Source of the DNA: Streptococcus oralis | GTDB taxonomy: Bacteria > Bacillota > Bacilli > Lactobacillales > Streptococcaceae | Reading direction: 5' to 3' | DNA: 64,000 nt | Assembly (NCBI RefSeq): GCF_001578705.1 | Contig: NZ_KQ969037.1 | Location: 190,055 to 254,054 of the forward strand | Part shown: one piece after another, positions 37,876-46,990 of the stretch | Numbering within the stretch: position 1 is the stretch's first letter | How the letters are laid out: each line of letters opens with the position of its first letter | The notes under the pieces: generated by a model | Database searches by the model: none | What the model saw: only the letters and a program-made list of their open reading frames with translations | What the model was told of the DNA's origin: nothing | Position numbers and translations under genes: made by a program

Positions 37876-37908
37876 ATGGAATTTAAACGATGGCGTCGCT
37901 TGTTTTGA
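37876..37908 (+). CDS. Possible 10-residue leader peptide
   Basis: ATG-initiated frame MEFKRWRRLF and stop, six bases after a perfect AGGAGG; two more in-frame ATGs lie just upstream. It sits between the T-box terminator and the substrate-binding gene and contains a Trp codon. It may be a translated regulatory peptide or only a spacer. Confidence 0.4.
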   Translation: MEFKRWRRLF

Positions 37909-37950
37909 GTGAAAAGAGTATAGTACAAGTGATTTAAAAGGAGAAAAAAT

Positions 37951-38946
37951 ATGAAAAATAAACGTTTGATTGGAATTGTCGCTGGATTAGCAGTATTGGT
38001 GGTGGCTAGCTTGATTTATTCATCTATGAACAAGCCTGCAGCTAAGGAAGAGCAAAAGGTCGCTAAGGTTGGTGTCCTTCAGTTTGTTAGTCACCCATCC
38101 TTGGACTTGATTTACCAAGGGATTCAAGATGGACTAGCTGAAGAAGGCTATAAGGACGACCAAGTAAAAATCGACTTTATGAACTCTGAAGGTGATCAGA
38201 GCAAGGTTGCAACCATGAGTAAACAATTGGTAGCAAATGGAAACGACGTTGTTGTTGGGATTGCGACACCAGCGGCTCAAGGACTTGCTAGTGCTACAAA
38301 AGACCTACCAGTTATCATGGCTGCTATTACAGACCCGATCGGTGCTAACTTGGTCAAAGATTTGAAAAAACCAGGTGGCAACATCACAGGGGTGTCAGAC
38401 CACAACCCAGCTGAACAGCAAGTGGAATTGATTAAAACTTTGACACCAAATGTCAAAACAATCGGCGCTCTTTACTCAAGTAGCGAAGATAACTCAAAAT
38501 CACAAGTTGAAGAATTCAAGGCTTATGCTGAAAAAGCAGGTTTGACAGTCGAAACCTTTGCCGTTCCATCAACCAATGAAATTGCTTCAACAGTCAATGT
38601 CATGACAAGCAAGGTCGATGCGATTTGGGTTCCAATTGACAACACCATTGCATCAGCCTTCTCAACAGTTGTTTCAAGCAACCAAACAGCTAAAAAGCCA
38701 ATCTATCCAAGTGCCACTGCTATGGTAGAAGCAGGTGGATTAGCATCTGTAGTAGTTGACCAACACGATCTTGGAGTGGCTACTGGTAAAATGATTGCCA
38801 AAGTTTTGAAAGGTGAAAAACCAGCTGATACGCCAGTTAATGTCTTCTCAACTGGTAAGTCAGTGATTAACAAAAAACTAGCGCAGGAACTTGGTATCAC
38901 CATTCCTGAGTCTGTTCTAAAAGAAGCAGGACAAGTGATTGAATAA
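37951..38946 (+). CDS. trpX: ABC transporter substrate-binding protein (TrpX type)
   Basis: A 331-residue periplasmic-binding-type protein (ABC_sub_bind family). It begins with a basic N-terminus and one hydrophobic segment (about 5-25), but no Cys lipobox, so it is probably membrane-anchored. Typical motifs are VGVLQFVSHPSLDLIYQG, VVVGIATPAAQ and WVPIDNTIAS near the ligand cleft. The Trp T-box upstream points to tryptophan or a precursor as substrate. A hairpin separates it from the permease gene. Confidence 0.87.
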   Translation: MKNKRLIGIVAGLAVLVVASLIYSSMNKPAAKEEQKVAKVGVLQFVSHPSLDLIYQGIQDGLAEEGYKDDQVKIDFMNSEGDQSKVATMSKQLVANGNDVVVGIATPAAQGLASATKDLPVIMAAITDPIGANLVKDLKKPGGNITGVSDHNPAEQQVELIKTLTPNVKTIGALYSSSEDNSKSQVEEFKAYAEKAGLTVETFAVPSTNEIASTVNVMTSKVDAIWVPIDNTIASAFSTVVSSNQTAKKPIYPSATAMVEAGGLASVVVDQHDLGVATGKMIAKVLKGEKPADTPVNVFSTGKSVINKKLAQELGITIPESVLKEAGQVIE

Positions 38947-38953
38947 GGAAAAA

Positions 38954-38983
38954 GGAGGAGCTGGACACATCTCCTCCCATTTT
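38954..38983 (+). terminator. Intercistronic hairpin between trpX and the permease
   Basis: Perfect stem GGAGGAG/CTCCTCC with a ten-base loop, then CATTTTT. It could reduce read-through so that the binding protein is made in excess, or protect the trpX mRNA end. Confidence 0.6.
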
Positions 38984-39011
38984 TACTAAAGAAAGAAATG
39001 AGTGAAAGATT

Positions 39012-39878
39012 ATGATAGTATCCATTATTTCTCAGGGGATGGTCTGGGCGATTTTAGGTTTGGGAATCTTTATGACTTTCCGAATTTTGAATTTCCCTGA
39101 TATGACTACTGAAGGCTCTTTTCCTCTAGGAGGAGCAGTAGCTGTAACCTTGATAACACAGGGAGTCAATCCATTTTTAGCAACCTTGACTGCAGTAGGA
39201 GCAGGTTGTCTAGCTGGTATGGCGACAGGTCTCTTATATACCAAAGGAAAAATTCCAACTCTCTTATCAGGGATTCTGGTCATGACTTCTTGCCATTCCA
39301 TCATGCTCATGATTATGGGGCGTGCCAATTTGGGGCTTCTTGGAACCAAGCAAATTCAGGATGTCTTGCCTTTTGATTCAGACCTTAACCAACTCTTGAC
39401 TGGATTAATCTTTGTAGCTCTTGTTATTGGCCTTATGCTCTTTTTCCTAGATACCAAACTAGGTCAGGCATACATCGCTACAGGTGACAATCCTGATATG
39501 GCTCGTAGCTTTGGTATCAATACGGGACGTATGGAACTCATGGGCTTGGTTCTCTCAAATGGGATTATCGCGCTTGCAGGAGCCTTAATTGCTCAACAAG
39601 AAGGATATGCGGATGTTTCACGAGGTATCGGGGTTATCGTAGTTGGTCTAGCTAGCTTGATTATTGGTGAGGTTTTGTTTAAGAGTTTGACTCTGGCAGA
39701 GCGCCTCATGACCATCGTCGTTGGCTCTATCGCCTATCAGTTCCTCGTCTGGGGAGTGATTGCTCTTGGATTTAACACAAGTTATCTTCGTTTGTACAGC
39801 GCCTTGATTTTGGCAGTTTGTCTCATGATTCCAACCTTCAAAAGCAAATACCTGAAAGGAGTCAAGTTTAGCAAATGA
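39012..39878 (+). CDS. ABC transporter permease
   Basis: A 288-residue permease with about eight to nine transmembrane helices, of the branched-chain/urea-type (BPD_transp_2) group used with ABC_sub_bind proteins. The EAA-like cytoplasmic segment is ATGDNPDMARSFGINTGRMELMGLVLSNG. Its ribosome site is poor (GAAAGAAATGAGTG). It overlaps the ATPase gene by 4 bases. With trpX and the ATPase it forms one importer; substrate inferred from the T-box. Confidence 0.9.
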   Translation: MIVSIISQGMVWAILGLGIFMTFRILNFPDMTTEGSFPLGGAVAVTLITQGVNPFLATLTAVGAGCLAGMATGLLYTKGKIPTLLSGILVMTSCHSIMLMIMGRANLGLLGTKQIQDVLPFDSDLNQLLTGLIFVALVIGLMLFFLDTKLGQAYIATGDNPDMARSFGINTGRMELMGLVLSNGIIALAGALIAQQEGYADVSRGIGVIVVGLASLIIGEVLFKSLTLAERLMTIVVGSIAYQFLVWGVIALGFNTSYLRLYSALILAVCLMIPTFKSKYLKGVKFSK

Positions 39879-40633
39879 CAGCAATTGTAGAATTAAAAAA
39901 TGCTACCAAAGTCATCACGAATGGCTTTGATGAGGAAAAAATCATTCTGAATGATGTTTCTCTTGAAATTTTCGAACATGATTTCATTACCATCCTAGGT
40001 GGAAATGGAGCTGGGAAGTCAACTCTTTTTAACACTATTGCAGGTACCCTACCTTTAACAAGTGGAAGTATCCGTATCATGGGCGAGGACGTGACGCATT
40101 TTTCACCTGAAAAGCGGGCTAAGTACCTGTCTCGTGTCTTTCAGGATCCTAAGATGGGTACGGCTCCACGTATGACGGTGGCGGAAAATCTCTTAATTGC
40201 CAAGTTTCGTGGTGAGAAGAGAGGACTCCTTCCTAGGAGACTTTCAAGCCATAGAGAAGAATTTCAGACAACCATTGAAAAAGTGGGAAATGGGCTTGAA
40301 AAACATCTGGACACTCCGATTGAGTTTCTTTCAGGTGGACAACGTCAGGCCTTGAGTCTCTTGATGGCAACCTTGAAACGACCAGAGTTACTCTTGTTGG
40401 ATGAACACACAGCAGCCCTTGACCCAAAAACAAGTGTGGCCTTGATGGAGTTAACAGATGACTTTGTCAGCAAGGATCATCTAACAGCCTTGATGATTAC
40501 CCACCATATGGAGGATGCACTGAAGTATGGAAATCGTCTGATAGTCATGAAGGAAGGCCGTATCATCCAAGACCTCAATAAAGAAGAAAAAGCTAAGATG
40601 AAAATCTCAGACTACTATCAATTATTTGAATAG
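39875..40633 (+). CDS. ABC transporter ATP-binding protein
   Basis: A 252-residue ATPase. Walker A is GGNGAGKST (about 43-51), the signature is LSGGQRQAL (about 146-154), Walker B is ELLLLDEHTAALDP and the switch is His in MITHHMEDAL. In Walker B the catalytic Glu is followed by His rather than the more common Pro, as often seen in this subfamily. Start ATG overlaps the permease stop (ATGA). A terminator follows. Confidence 0.95.
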   Translation: MTAIVELKNATKVITNGFDEEKIILNDVSLEIFEHDFITILGGNGAGKSTLFNTIAGTLPLTSGSIRIMGEDVTHFSPEKRAKYLSRVFQDPKMGTAPRMTVAENLLIAKFRGEKRGLLPRRLSSHREEFQTTIEKVGNGLEKHLDTPIEFLSGGQRQALSLLMATLKRPELLLLDEHTAALDPKTSVALMELTDDFVSKDHLTALMITHHMEDALKYGNRLIVMKEGRIIQDLNKEEKAKMKISDYYQLFE

Positions 40634-40666
40634 ATGAGTTAAATAATCATCAAAAAATAGAGAAGA

Positions 40667-40702
40667 GAAACTTAGAAGCATTAAAGTGTTTCTGAGTTTT
40701 TT
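40667..40702 (+). terminator. Terminator after the trp-type ABC operon
   Basis: AAACTTAGAA pairs (one G-T) with TTCTGAGTTT, ending in T6. Confidence 0.75.
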
Positions 40703-40762
40703 ATCTCCTCTTTCTATATAGAAGAATAAGGCAAAGAGAATTACGGAAAGCGTATGAAATGG

Positions 40763-40791
40763 TTTACTTTTTTTCAGAAATAAGCTATACT
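40763..40791 (+). promoter_or_regulatory. Promoter of dnaG-rpoD
   Basis: TTTACT (40763-40768), 17-base spacer, TATACT (40786-40791). Confidence 0.65.
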
Positions 40792-40829
40792 AGTTTACGT
40801 GAAACTATGATAAGATGGAGGTATTGTGT

Positions 40830-42590
40830 ATGGTTGACAAGCAAGTCATTGAAGAAATCAAAAACAATGCCAACATTGTGGAAGTCATAGGTGATGTGAT
40901 TTCTTTACAGAAGGCTGGACGGAACTATTTAGGGCTCTGTCCTTTTCATGGTGAAAAGACCCCCTCTTTCAACGTAGTTGAGGACAAGCAGTTTTATCAC
41001 TGTTTTGGATGTGGGCGCTCAGGAGATGTCTTTAAATTCATCGAAGAATACCAAGGTGTGTCCTTCATGGAAGCCGTTCAGCTCTTAGGAGAGCGCGTTG
41101 GTATTCAACTAGCCATGCCTGTCCAGTCTCGTCCTCAACAGGCTTCGCCTCATCAAGCTCTATATGATATGCATGAAGAAGCTGCCCGTTTTTACCATGC
41201 AATCCTCATGACGACCAAGATGGGAGAAGAAGCAAGGGCTTATCTCTACAAACGCGGATTGACAGACGATGTTCTGAAGCACTTCCGGATTGGGCTGGCT
41301 CCAGCAGAGAGAACCTATCTCTACCAACGTTTATCTGGCAAATTTGAAGAAAAGGATTTGTTGGATTCTGGTTTGTTTTATCTGTCAGATGGCAATCAGT
41401 TTTATGATACTTTTTTTGGACGTATCATCTTTCCTTTGACCAATGACAAGGGGCAGGTTATTGCCTTTTCTGGTCGTATCTGGCAAGAAACGGATAGTCA
41501 GACTGCCAAATATAAAAATAGTCGCTCGACTGCAATTTTTAACAAGAGTTACGAATTGTATCATTTGGACAAGGCTAAAAAAGCAACTGGAAAGATAGCA
41601 GAACTCTACCTGATGGAAGGTTTTATGGATGTTATCGCGGCCTACCGTGCTGGTATAGAAAATGCTGTGGCTTCTATGGGGACAGCGCTGAGCAAGGAGC
41701 ATGTTGACCACCTCAAACGCTTCACCAAAAAGATAGTTCTCAGCTATGATGGTGACAAGGCAGGACAGGCAGCGACAGCCAAAGCTCTGGAAGAATTAAA
41801 AGATTTCTCAGTGGAAGTTGTTCGAGTACCTGATGCCATGGACCCAGATGAGTATTTGCAAAAAAATTCTGCTGAAGACCTGGCCTACCTCTTAACAAAG
41901 ACTCGGATTAGTCCCATAGAGTTCTATATTCACCAACTCAAACCTGAAAATAGTGATAACTTGCAAGCGCAAATTGAGTTCATTGAAAAGATTGCGCCCC
42001 TAATCGCCAAAGAAAAGTCTATCACTGCCCAGAATTCTTATATCCACATTCTGGCGGATAACCTACCTTCCTTTGATTACCAGCAGGTGGAGCAGATTGT
42101 AAATGAAAGTCGGATTGTTCAGAGACAGGAAAGAGTCAAAGAGGAGCAACCTCCAGCAGCGATTAGTTTACCTGTAACGCGGCAACTGACAGCAGTCATG
42201 AGAGCAGAGGCTCATCTCCTCTATAGGATGGCTGAGAACCCAGTTGTGTTAAATGACTACCGATTAAGAGAAGATTTTTTCTTTGATACCCCAGAATTTC
42301 AGATTCTTTACGAATTATTAAGTGAGCAGGGAGAAATTGGCTCTGAGGTGCTTTCTCATCAGACGCCTGAGGTTGAAAATGCTTGGTACCACGTGCTTAG
42401 TCTGGATTTACCAGCTGAGATGTCGCCTCAGGAGCTAGTGGAAGTCGAAGCGACTCGAAACCGTGCCCTCCTCAGCAAGGACAACTTAAGAATTAAAAAG
42501 AAAGTGCAGGAAGCTAGTCATGTAGGAGATACAGACACAGCCTTGAAAGAATTGCAACGATTGATTTCCCAAAAGAGAAGAATGGAGTAA
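40830..42590 (+). CDS. dnaG: DNA primase
   Basis: A 586-residue primase. The N-terminal zinc domain has C-P-F-H ... C-F-G-C (about 40-65), followed by the primase core, the TOPRIM acids (YLMEGFMDV and [11 protein letters not shown]), and the C-terminal helicase-binding region. Start 40830 is chosen over an ATG 15 bases upstream because GGAGG lies eight to twelve bases before it and family proteins begin [11 protein letters not shown]. It is followed after two bases by rpoD, the classic macromolecular-synthesis pair. Confidence 0.96.
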   Translation: MVDKQVIEEIKNNANIVEVIGDVISLQKAGRNYLGLCPFHGEKTPSFNVVEDKQFYHCFGCGRSGDVFKFIEEYQGVSFMEAVQLLGERVGIQLAMPVQSRPQQASPHQALYDMHEEAARFYHAILMTTKMGEEARAYLYKRGLTDDVLKHFRIGLAPAERTYLYQRLSGKFEEKDLLDSGLFYLSDGNQFYDTFFGRIIFPLTNDKGQVIAFSGRIWQETDSQTAKYKNSRSTAIFNKSYELYHLDKAKKATGKIAELYLMEGFMDVIAAYRAGIENAVASMGTALSKEHVDHLKRFTKKIVLSYDGDKAGQAATAKALEELKDFSVEVVRVPDAMDPDEYLQKNSAEDLAYLLTKTRISPIEFYIHQLKPENSDNLQAQIEFIEKIAPLIAKEKSITAQNSYIHILADNLPSFDYQQVEQIVNESRIVQRQERVKEEQPPAAISLPVTRQLTAVMRAEAHLLYRMAENPVVLNDYRLREDFFFDTPEFQILYELLSEQGEIGSEVLSHQTPEVENAWYHVLSLDLPAEMSPQELVEVEATRNRALLSKDNLRIKKKVQEASHVGDTDTALKELQRLISQKRRME

Positions 42591-42592
42591 TA

Positions 42593-43702
42593 ATGGCAAC
42601 AAAACAAAAAGAAGTAACGACATTTGATGTGCAAGTAGCAGACTTTATCCGTAACCACAAAAAAACAGGAACAGCAACAGATGACGAAATCAATTCAAGT
42701 CTGGTTATTCCGTTTGCCCTTGATGCAGACGGCATTGAAGACCTTTTGCAACGGATTCAGGATGCTGGAATTTCTATCACAGATAACGAAGGAAATCCAA
42801 GCGCGCGTGTTCTTAGTGCAGAAGAAGAGCCAGAACTCAGTGATGAGGACTTGATTGGCTCAACTTCAGCCAAGGTTAATGACCCAGTCCGTATGTATTT
42901 GAAGGAAATCGGGGTTGTTCCTCTCTTGACCAACGAAGAGGAAAAAGAATTGGCCCTAGCAGTTGAGGCTGGTGATATTGAAGCCAAACAACGTCTTGCG
43001 GAAGCCAATCTTCGTTTGGTGGTTTCTATCGCTAAGCGCTACGTAGGGCGTGGCATGCAGTTTCTTGACTTGATCCAAGAAGGAAATATGGGCTTGATGA
43101 AAGCCGTGGACAAGTTTGACTATTCTAAAGGATTCAAGTTTTCTACATATGCAACTTGGTGGATTCGTCAGGCGATCACTCGTGCCATCGCTGATCAAGC
43201 TCGTACCATCCGTATCCCTGTTCACATGGTTGAAACTATCAATAAATTGGTTCGTGAACAGCGAAATCTCCTTCAAGAATTGGGACAAGATCCAACTCCT
43301 GAACAAATCGCTGAGCGTATGGATATGACACCTGACAAGGTACGCGAAATCTTGAAAATTGCTCAAGAGCCAGTATCGCTTGAAACACCGATTGGTGAAG
43401 AGGACGATAGTCATCTTGGGGACTTTATCGAAGACGAAGTGATTGAAAATCCAGTAGACTACACAACTCGTATCGTCTTGCGTGAGCAGTTGGATGAGGT
43501 TTTGGATACTCTCACAGACCGTGAAGAAAACGTTCTGCGCCTTCGTTTCGGGCTAGATGATGGAAAAATGCGTACCCTTGAAGATGTTGGTAAAGTCTTT
43601 AACGTGACTCGTGAACGTATCCGTCAGATTGAGGCCAAGGCTTTGAGAAAATTGCGTCAACCAAGTCGCAGCAAACCCCTTCGTGATTTTATTGAAGACT
43701 AA
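42593..43702 (+). CDS. rpoD: Primary sigma factor RpoD (SigA)
   Basis: A 369-residue housekeeping sigma factor. Region 1.2 begins [11 protein letters not shown]. Region 2 contains [21 protein letters not shown] and the -10-reading helix [19 protein letters not shown], region 3 includes [13 protein letters not shown], and region 4 ends with the -35-reading [18 protein letters not shown]. The short acidic N-terminus is normal for streptococci. It starts three bases after the dnaG stop codon, within reach of an AGAAGAATGGAG site. Confidence 0.98.
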   Translation: MATKQKEVTTFDVQVADFIRNHKKTGTATDDEINSSLVIPFALDADGIEDLLQRIQDAGISITDNEGNPSARVLSAEEEPELSDEDLIGSTSAKVNDPVRMYLKEIGVVPLLTNEEEKELALAVEAGDIEAKQRLAEANLRLVVSIAKRYVGRGMQFLDLIQEGNMGLMKAVDKFDYSKGFKFSTYATWWIRQAITRAIADQARTIRIPVHMVETINKLVREQRNLLQELGQDPTPEQIAERMDMTPDKVREILKIAQEPVSLETPIGEEDDSHLGDFIEDEVIENPVDYTTRIVLREQLDEVLDTLTDREENVLRLRFGLDDGKMRTLEDVGKVFNVTRERIRQIEAKALRKLRQPSRSKPLRDFIED

Positions 43703-43716
43703 GAGTGAGGAGTAAC

Positions 43717-44046
43717 ATGGCTTATACAGAAGAGCAAATTGAAACGATCAAAACACGCATTTTAAATGCCTTGGAAGAAGTCATCGACCCTGAGTTGGGG
43801 ATTGATATTGTCAACCTAGGTTTAATTTATGAAATTCGTTTTGATGGTGAAACAGGTCACACTGAAATTGATATGACCTTGACAACTATGGGCTGCCCAC
43901 TGGCTGACCTTTTGACAGACCAGATACACGATGCGATGACAGATGTGCCTGAGGTAACTAATACCGAAGTTAAATTGGTCTGGTATCCAGCTTGGACAGT
44001 TGAAAAAATGAGCCGATACGCGCGTATCGCCCTAGGAATTAAATAA
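43717..44046 (+). CDS. DUF59/MIP18 family metal-sulfur assembly protein
   Basis: A 109-residue protein of the MIP18/SufT-PaaD family, thought to help iron-sulfur cluster assembly. The signature Cys sits in TLTTMGCPLADLL (about 53-65), after the helix EEVIDPELGIDIVNLGLIY. ATG at 43717 with GTGAGGAG upstream is preferred over a GTG at 43705. It follows rpoD by 14 bases and is likely co-transcribed. Confidence 0.9.
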   Translation: MAYTEEQIETIKTRILNALEEVIDPELGIDIVNLGLIYEIRFDGETGHTEIDMTLTTMGCPLADLLTDQIHDAMTDVPEVTNTEVKLVWYPAWTVEKMSRYARIALGIK

Positions 44047-44062
44047 AGACTAAGAAAAATGT

Positions 44063-44122
44063 GAGAGACGATTGGAAAATGAGGAAATCTCCTTCTTTTT
44101 CCTTTGGTCTCTTCTTTCTTTT
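44063..44122 (+). terminator. Terminator after the DUF59 gene
   Basis: A long imperfect hairpin (GAGAC, GGAAAA and GAGG paired with CTCC, TTTTCC and GGTCTC) ends in a C/T-rich tail. Confidence 0.6.
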
Positions 44123-44146
44123 GCTGATTTTCTAGAAATAAAATGG

Positions 44147-44160
44147 TATAATGAAAGGTA
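44147..44160 (+). promoter_or_regulatory. Extended -10 giving a leaderless cpoA transcript
   Basis: TATAAT (44147-44152), preceded by TGG, ends seven bases before the ATG at 44160, the same geometry as before the U32 gene. The upstream ATG at 44151 lies inside the -10 box and cannot be on this transcript. Confidence 0.6.
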
Positions 44161-45203
44161 TGGAAAACGAAAAATTGCGTGTCAATATGCTAAGTTCAAG
44201 TGAAAAAGTGGCTGGTCAAGGAGTATCAGGAGCCTACCGTGAGTTGGTACGTCTCCTACATCGTGATGCCCAAGATCAGTTAATTGTTACGGAGAATCTT
44301 CCTGTTGAGGCAGATGTAACTCACTTTCATACCATTGATTTCCCTTATTATTTATCTACATTTCAAAAGAAGCGATCTGGGAGAAAAATTGGCTATGTGC
44401 ATTTTTTGCCTGATACGCTTGAGGGAAGTTTGAAAATTCCATTTTTCTTAAAGGGAATTATCAAGCGCTATGTTTTTTCATTTTACAACAGAATGGAACA
44501 CCTAGTGGTGGTCAATCCCATGTTTATCGAGGATTTGGTGGCAGCTGGTATTCCACGTGAAAAAGTAACTTATATTCCAAACTTTGTAAATAAGGAAAAA
44601 TGGCATCCACTGCCAGCTGACCAAGTAGCAAAACTTCGTCAGGAAATGGATTTAGCTGAAGATCAGTTCATCGTAGTCGGTGCAGGTCAGGTTCAGAAAC
44701 GTAAAGGAATTGATGACTTTATCCGCCTTGCGGAGGAATTGCCAGAAATTACCTTTATCTGGGCAGGTGGTTTTTCATTTGGTGGGATGACAGATGGTTA
44801 TGAACGCTATAAAAAAATCATGGACAATCCACCTAAAAATCTAATTTTTCCAGGTATTGTTCCTCCAGAGCGAATGCGAGAGCTCTATGCTTTAGCGGAT
44901 CTCTTCTTGCTACCAAGTTACAACGAACTATTCCCTATGACCATCTTAGAGGCAGCAAGTTGTGAAGCGCCGATTATGCTAAGGGATTTAGATCTATACA
45001 AGGTCATTCTCGAAGGAAATTATCGTGCTACAAGTGATGTTTCAGAGATGAGAGAAGCCATTCTCGAATACAAAGATCATCCTGAAAAGTTGAAAGACTT
45101 GAAAGAAAAAGCTCGCGAGATCTCCAAAGAGTACTCTGAGGAGCATTTGTTGGAAATCTGGTTAAAATTTTATCGAGAACAGGCTGCTTTGGGCAAAAAG
45201 TGA
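44160..45203 (+). CDS. cpoA: Glycolipid glycosyltransferase, CpoA type (GT4)
   Basis: A 347-residue GT4 enzyme. The N-domain begins LRVNMLSSSEKVAGQGVSGAYREL. The C-domain has QKRKGIDDFIRLAEELPEITFIWAGGFSFGG and the donor-binding E-x7-E segment LPSYNELFPMTILEAASC. In pneumococcus the gene in this position, CpoA, adds the second sugar to monoglucosyl-diacylglycerol. It is followed by the first-step enzyme. No ribosome site is available on the predicted transcript. It is membrane-associated through basic and hydrophobic patches, without transmembrane helices. Confidence 0.85.
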   Translation: MENEKLRVNMLSSSEKVAGQGVSGAYRELVRLLHRDAQDQLIVTENLPVEADVTHFHTIDFPYYLSTFQKKRSGRKIGYVHFLPDTLEGSLKIPFFLKGIIKRYVFSFYNRMEHLVVVNPMFIEDLVAAGIPREKVTYIPNFVNKEKWHPLPADQVAKLRQEMDLAEDQFIVVGAGQVQKRKGIDDFIRLAEELPEITFIWAGGFSFGGMTDGYERYKKIMDNPPKNLIFPGIVPPERMRELYALADLFLLPSYNELFPMTILEAASCEAPIMLRDLDLYKVILEGNYRATSDVSEMREAILEYKDHPEKLKDLKEKAREISKEYSEEHLLEIWLKFYREQAALGKK

Positions 45204-45211
45204 GGTAATTT

Positions 45212-46528
45212 ATGCGAATTGGTTTATTTACTGACACCTATTTCCCTCAGGTTTCTGGGGTTGCGACTAGTATTCGAACCTTAAAGACAGAGCTTGAAAA
45301 GCAGGGACATGCAGTTTTTATCTTTACAACCACCGATAAAGACGTGAACCGATACGAGGATTGGCAAATTATCCGAATTCCGAGTGTTCCCTTCTTTGCA
45401 TTTAAGGATCGACGTTTTGCTTATCGTGGCTTTACAAAAGCGCTTGAAATTGCTAAACAGTATCAGCTAGATATCATTCATACGCAAACAGAGTTTTCAC
45501 TAGGTTTGTTAGGGATTTGGATTGCAAGAGAATTGAAAATTCCAGTTATTCATACCTACCATACCCAGTACGAAGACTATGTGCATTACATTGCTAAAGG
45601 CATGCTGATTCGGCCAAGTATGGTAAAATATCTGGTGCGTGGCTTCCTTCATGATGTAGATGGCGTGATTTGCCCTAGTGAGATTGTTCGTGACCTTTTA
45701 TCTAAATACAAAGTCAAGGTTGAAAAGCGTGTCATCCCAACTGGAATTGAGCTGGCTAAGTTTGAACGACCTGAGATCAAAAAGGAAAACTTGCAAGAAC
45801 TTCGTTCGAAGTTAGGTATTCAGGAAGGCGAGAAAATGTTACTGAGTCTTTCTCGTATCTCCTATGAGAAGAATATCCAAGCAGTCCTAGATGCCTTTGT
45901 TGAGGTATTGAAAGAAGAAGACAAGGTGAAACTTGTTGTTGCAGGTGATGGTCCTTATCTGGACAGTCTGAAGGAACAAGCAGTGAAATTGCAGATCCAA
46001 GATCATGTGATTTTTACTGGTATGATTGCTCCAAGTGAGACAGCCTTATACTATAAAGCGGCTGATTTCTTTATCTCTGCATCCACTAGTGAAACCCAAG
46101 GCTTGACTTATCTAGAGAGTCTAGCCAGTGGAACGCCTGTTATCGCTCATGGCAATCCTTATCTGGATAATCTGATCAGTGACAAAATGTTTGGAACCCT
46201 CTACTATGGAGAGCACGATCTTGCAGGTGCAATCTTGGAGGCCTTGATCGCCACTCCAGATATGAATGAGCAGAAGTTGGCTGACAAGTTGTACGAGATT
46301 TCGGCTGAGAATTTTGGGAAGCGAGTTCATGAGTTTTATCTCGATGCGATGATTTCAAATAAATTTGAGCAGGAACTACGTGGCGACGAACCCATGACAC
46401 AGCGATTCTTAAAAACTATTTTGTACTTACCTCAGCAGGCTGTTTCAGCTCCAGTTAAAGAGTCCAAACGAATATTAAAGGCTTCTAAAGAGCAATTGTC
46501 TAGCATCCGGGATTACTGGAGAGATTAG
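45212..46528 (+). CDS. Alpha-monoglucosyldiacylglycerol synthase (GT4)
   Basis: A 438-residue GT4 enzyme making monoglucosyl-diacylglycerol from UDP-glucose and diacylglycerol. It opens MRIGLFTDTYFPQVSGVATSI. The central HTYHTQYEDYVHYIAKG and the C-domain SRISYEKNIQAVLDAF, then STSETQGLTYLESLASGTPV with the E-x7-E motif, are typical. GAGGTAAT lies seven bases before the ATG. It lies 8 bases after cpoA and provides its acceptor. The C-terminal tail (about 390-438) is basic and may bind membrane. Confidence 0.88.
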   Translation: MRIGLFTDTYFPQVSGVATSIRTLKTELEKQGHAVFIFTTTDKDVNRYEDWQIIRIPSVPFFAFKDRRFAYRGFTKALEIAKQYQLDIIHTQTEFSLGLLGIWIARELKIPVIHTYHTQYEDYVHYIAKGMLIRPSMVKYLVRGFLHDVDGVICPSEIVRDLLSKYKVKVEKRVIPTGIELAKFERPEIKKENLQELRSKLGIQEGEKMLLSLSRISYEKNIQAVLDAFVEVLKEEDKVKLVVAGDGPYLDSLKEQAVKLQIQDHVIFTGMIAPSETALYYKAADFFISASTSETQGLTYLESLASGTPVIAHGNPYLDNLISDKMFGTLYYGEHDLAGAILEALIATPDMNEQKLADKLYEISAENFGKRVHEFYLDAMISNKFEQELRGDEPMTQRFLKTILYLPQQAVSAPVKESKRILKASKEQLSSIRDYWRD

Positions 46529-46550
46529 TAAAAATATAGGAGAATAAAAT

Positions 46551-46742
46551 ATGGCAAAAAAATTTATGAGAAGTGGTAGAGATCAAAAAATTGGAGGCGT
46601 TTGCGCAGGTGTAGCCCACTATTTTGATATTGACCCTACCATTGTACGTGTGATTTGGGGCGTTCTTGCCTTTTGTTATGGGGCAGGGGTACTTGCTTAC
46701 TTGATTTTATGGGTAATTGCACCTGTTTCTAGCGAATATTAA
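46551..46742 (+). CDS. PspC domain membrane protein
   Basis: A 63-residue protein consisting of one PspC domain: basic start with GGVCAGVAHYFDIDPTIVRVIWG, then a long transmembrane helix (about 32-57). PspC proteins act in envelope stress sensing in many bacteria; the streptococcal short form is uncharacterised. AGGAG precedes the start. It is followed by another tiny membrane protein in the glycolipid operon. Confidence 0.88.
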   Translation: MAKKFMRSGRDQKIGGVCAGVAHYFDIDPTIVRVIWGVLAFCYGAGVLAYLILWVIAPVSSEY

Positions 46743-46785
46743 AAGAGAATCAGAATAGAACAAAGAGAAATAAAAAGGAGTCCAG

Positions 46786-46920
46786 ATGGCTTTTGGAGAT
46801 AATGGAAAACGTAAAAAAACAATGTTTGAAAAAGTAACGCTTTTTGTCGTGCTAATTATGTTGTTTGTAACCCTTGCTGGTATCTTTGCGACAGCGCTTG
46901 GAGCTTTTAGCAGATTCTAA
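46786..46920 (+). CDS. DUF4044-type 44-residue membrane protein
   Basis: Small frame MAFGDNGKRKKTMFEKVTLF, then a single transmembrane helix and GAFSRF end. The basic N-terminus followed by one helix predicts an N-in small membrane protein. It resembles DUF4044 proteins of streptococci. AAAGGAG lies seven bases upstream, and it falls between pspC and obg. No function known. Confidence 0.75.
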   Translation: MAFGDNGKRKKTMFEKVTLFVVLIMLFVTLAGIFATALGAFSRF

Positions 46921-46950
46921 GCAAGTTGCTAAGATAGAAACAATAACTAA

Positions 46951-46975
46951 TGACTGGATTTTCCAGTCCTTTTTA
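46951..46975 (+). terminator. Terminator before obg
   Basis: ACTGG/CCAGT (extended by flanking G-C) with a short loop, then CCTTTTT. It is short but well placed between the small membrane proteins and obg. Confidence 0.7.
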
Positions 46976-46990
46976 AAGTGAGAAGAAAAT

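Noticed and set aside
38954-38983. A second riboswitch between trpX and the permease
   Set aside because: Only one simple perfect hairpin is present, too little sequence for a ligand-binding fold.
42956-43414. 152-codon open frame antisense to rpoD
   Set aside because: No ribosome site or recognisable domain; fully inside a certain gene on the other strand.
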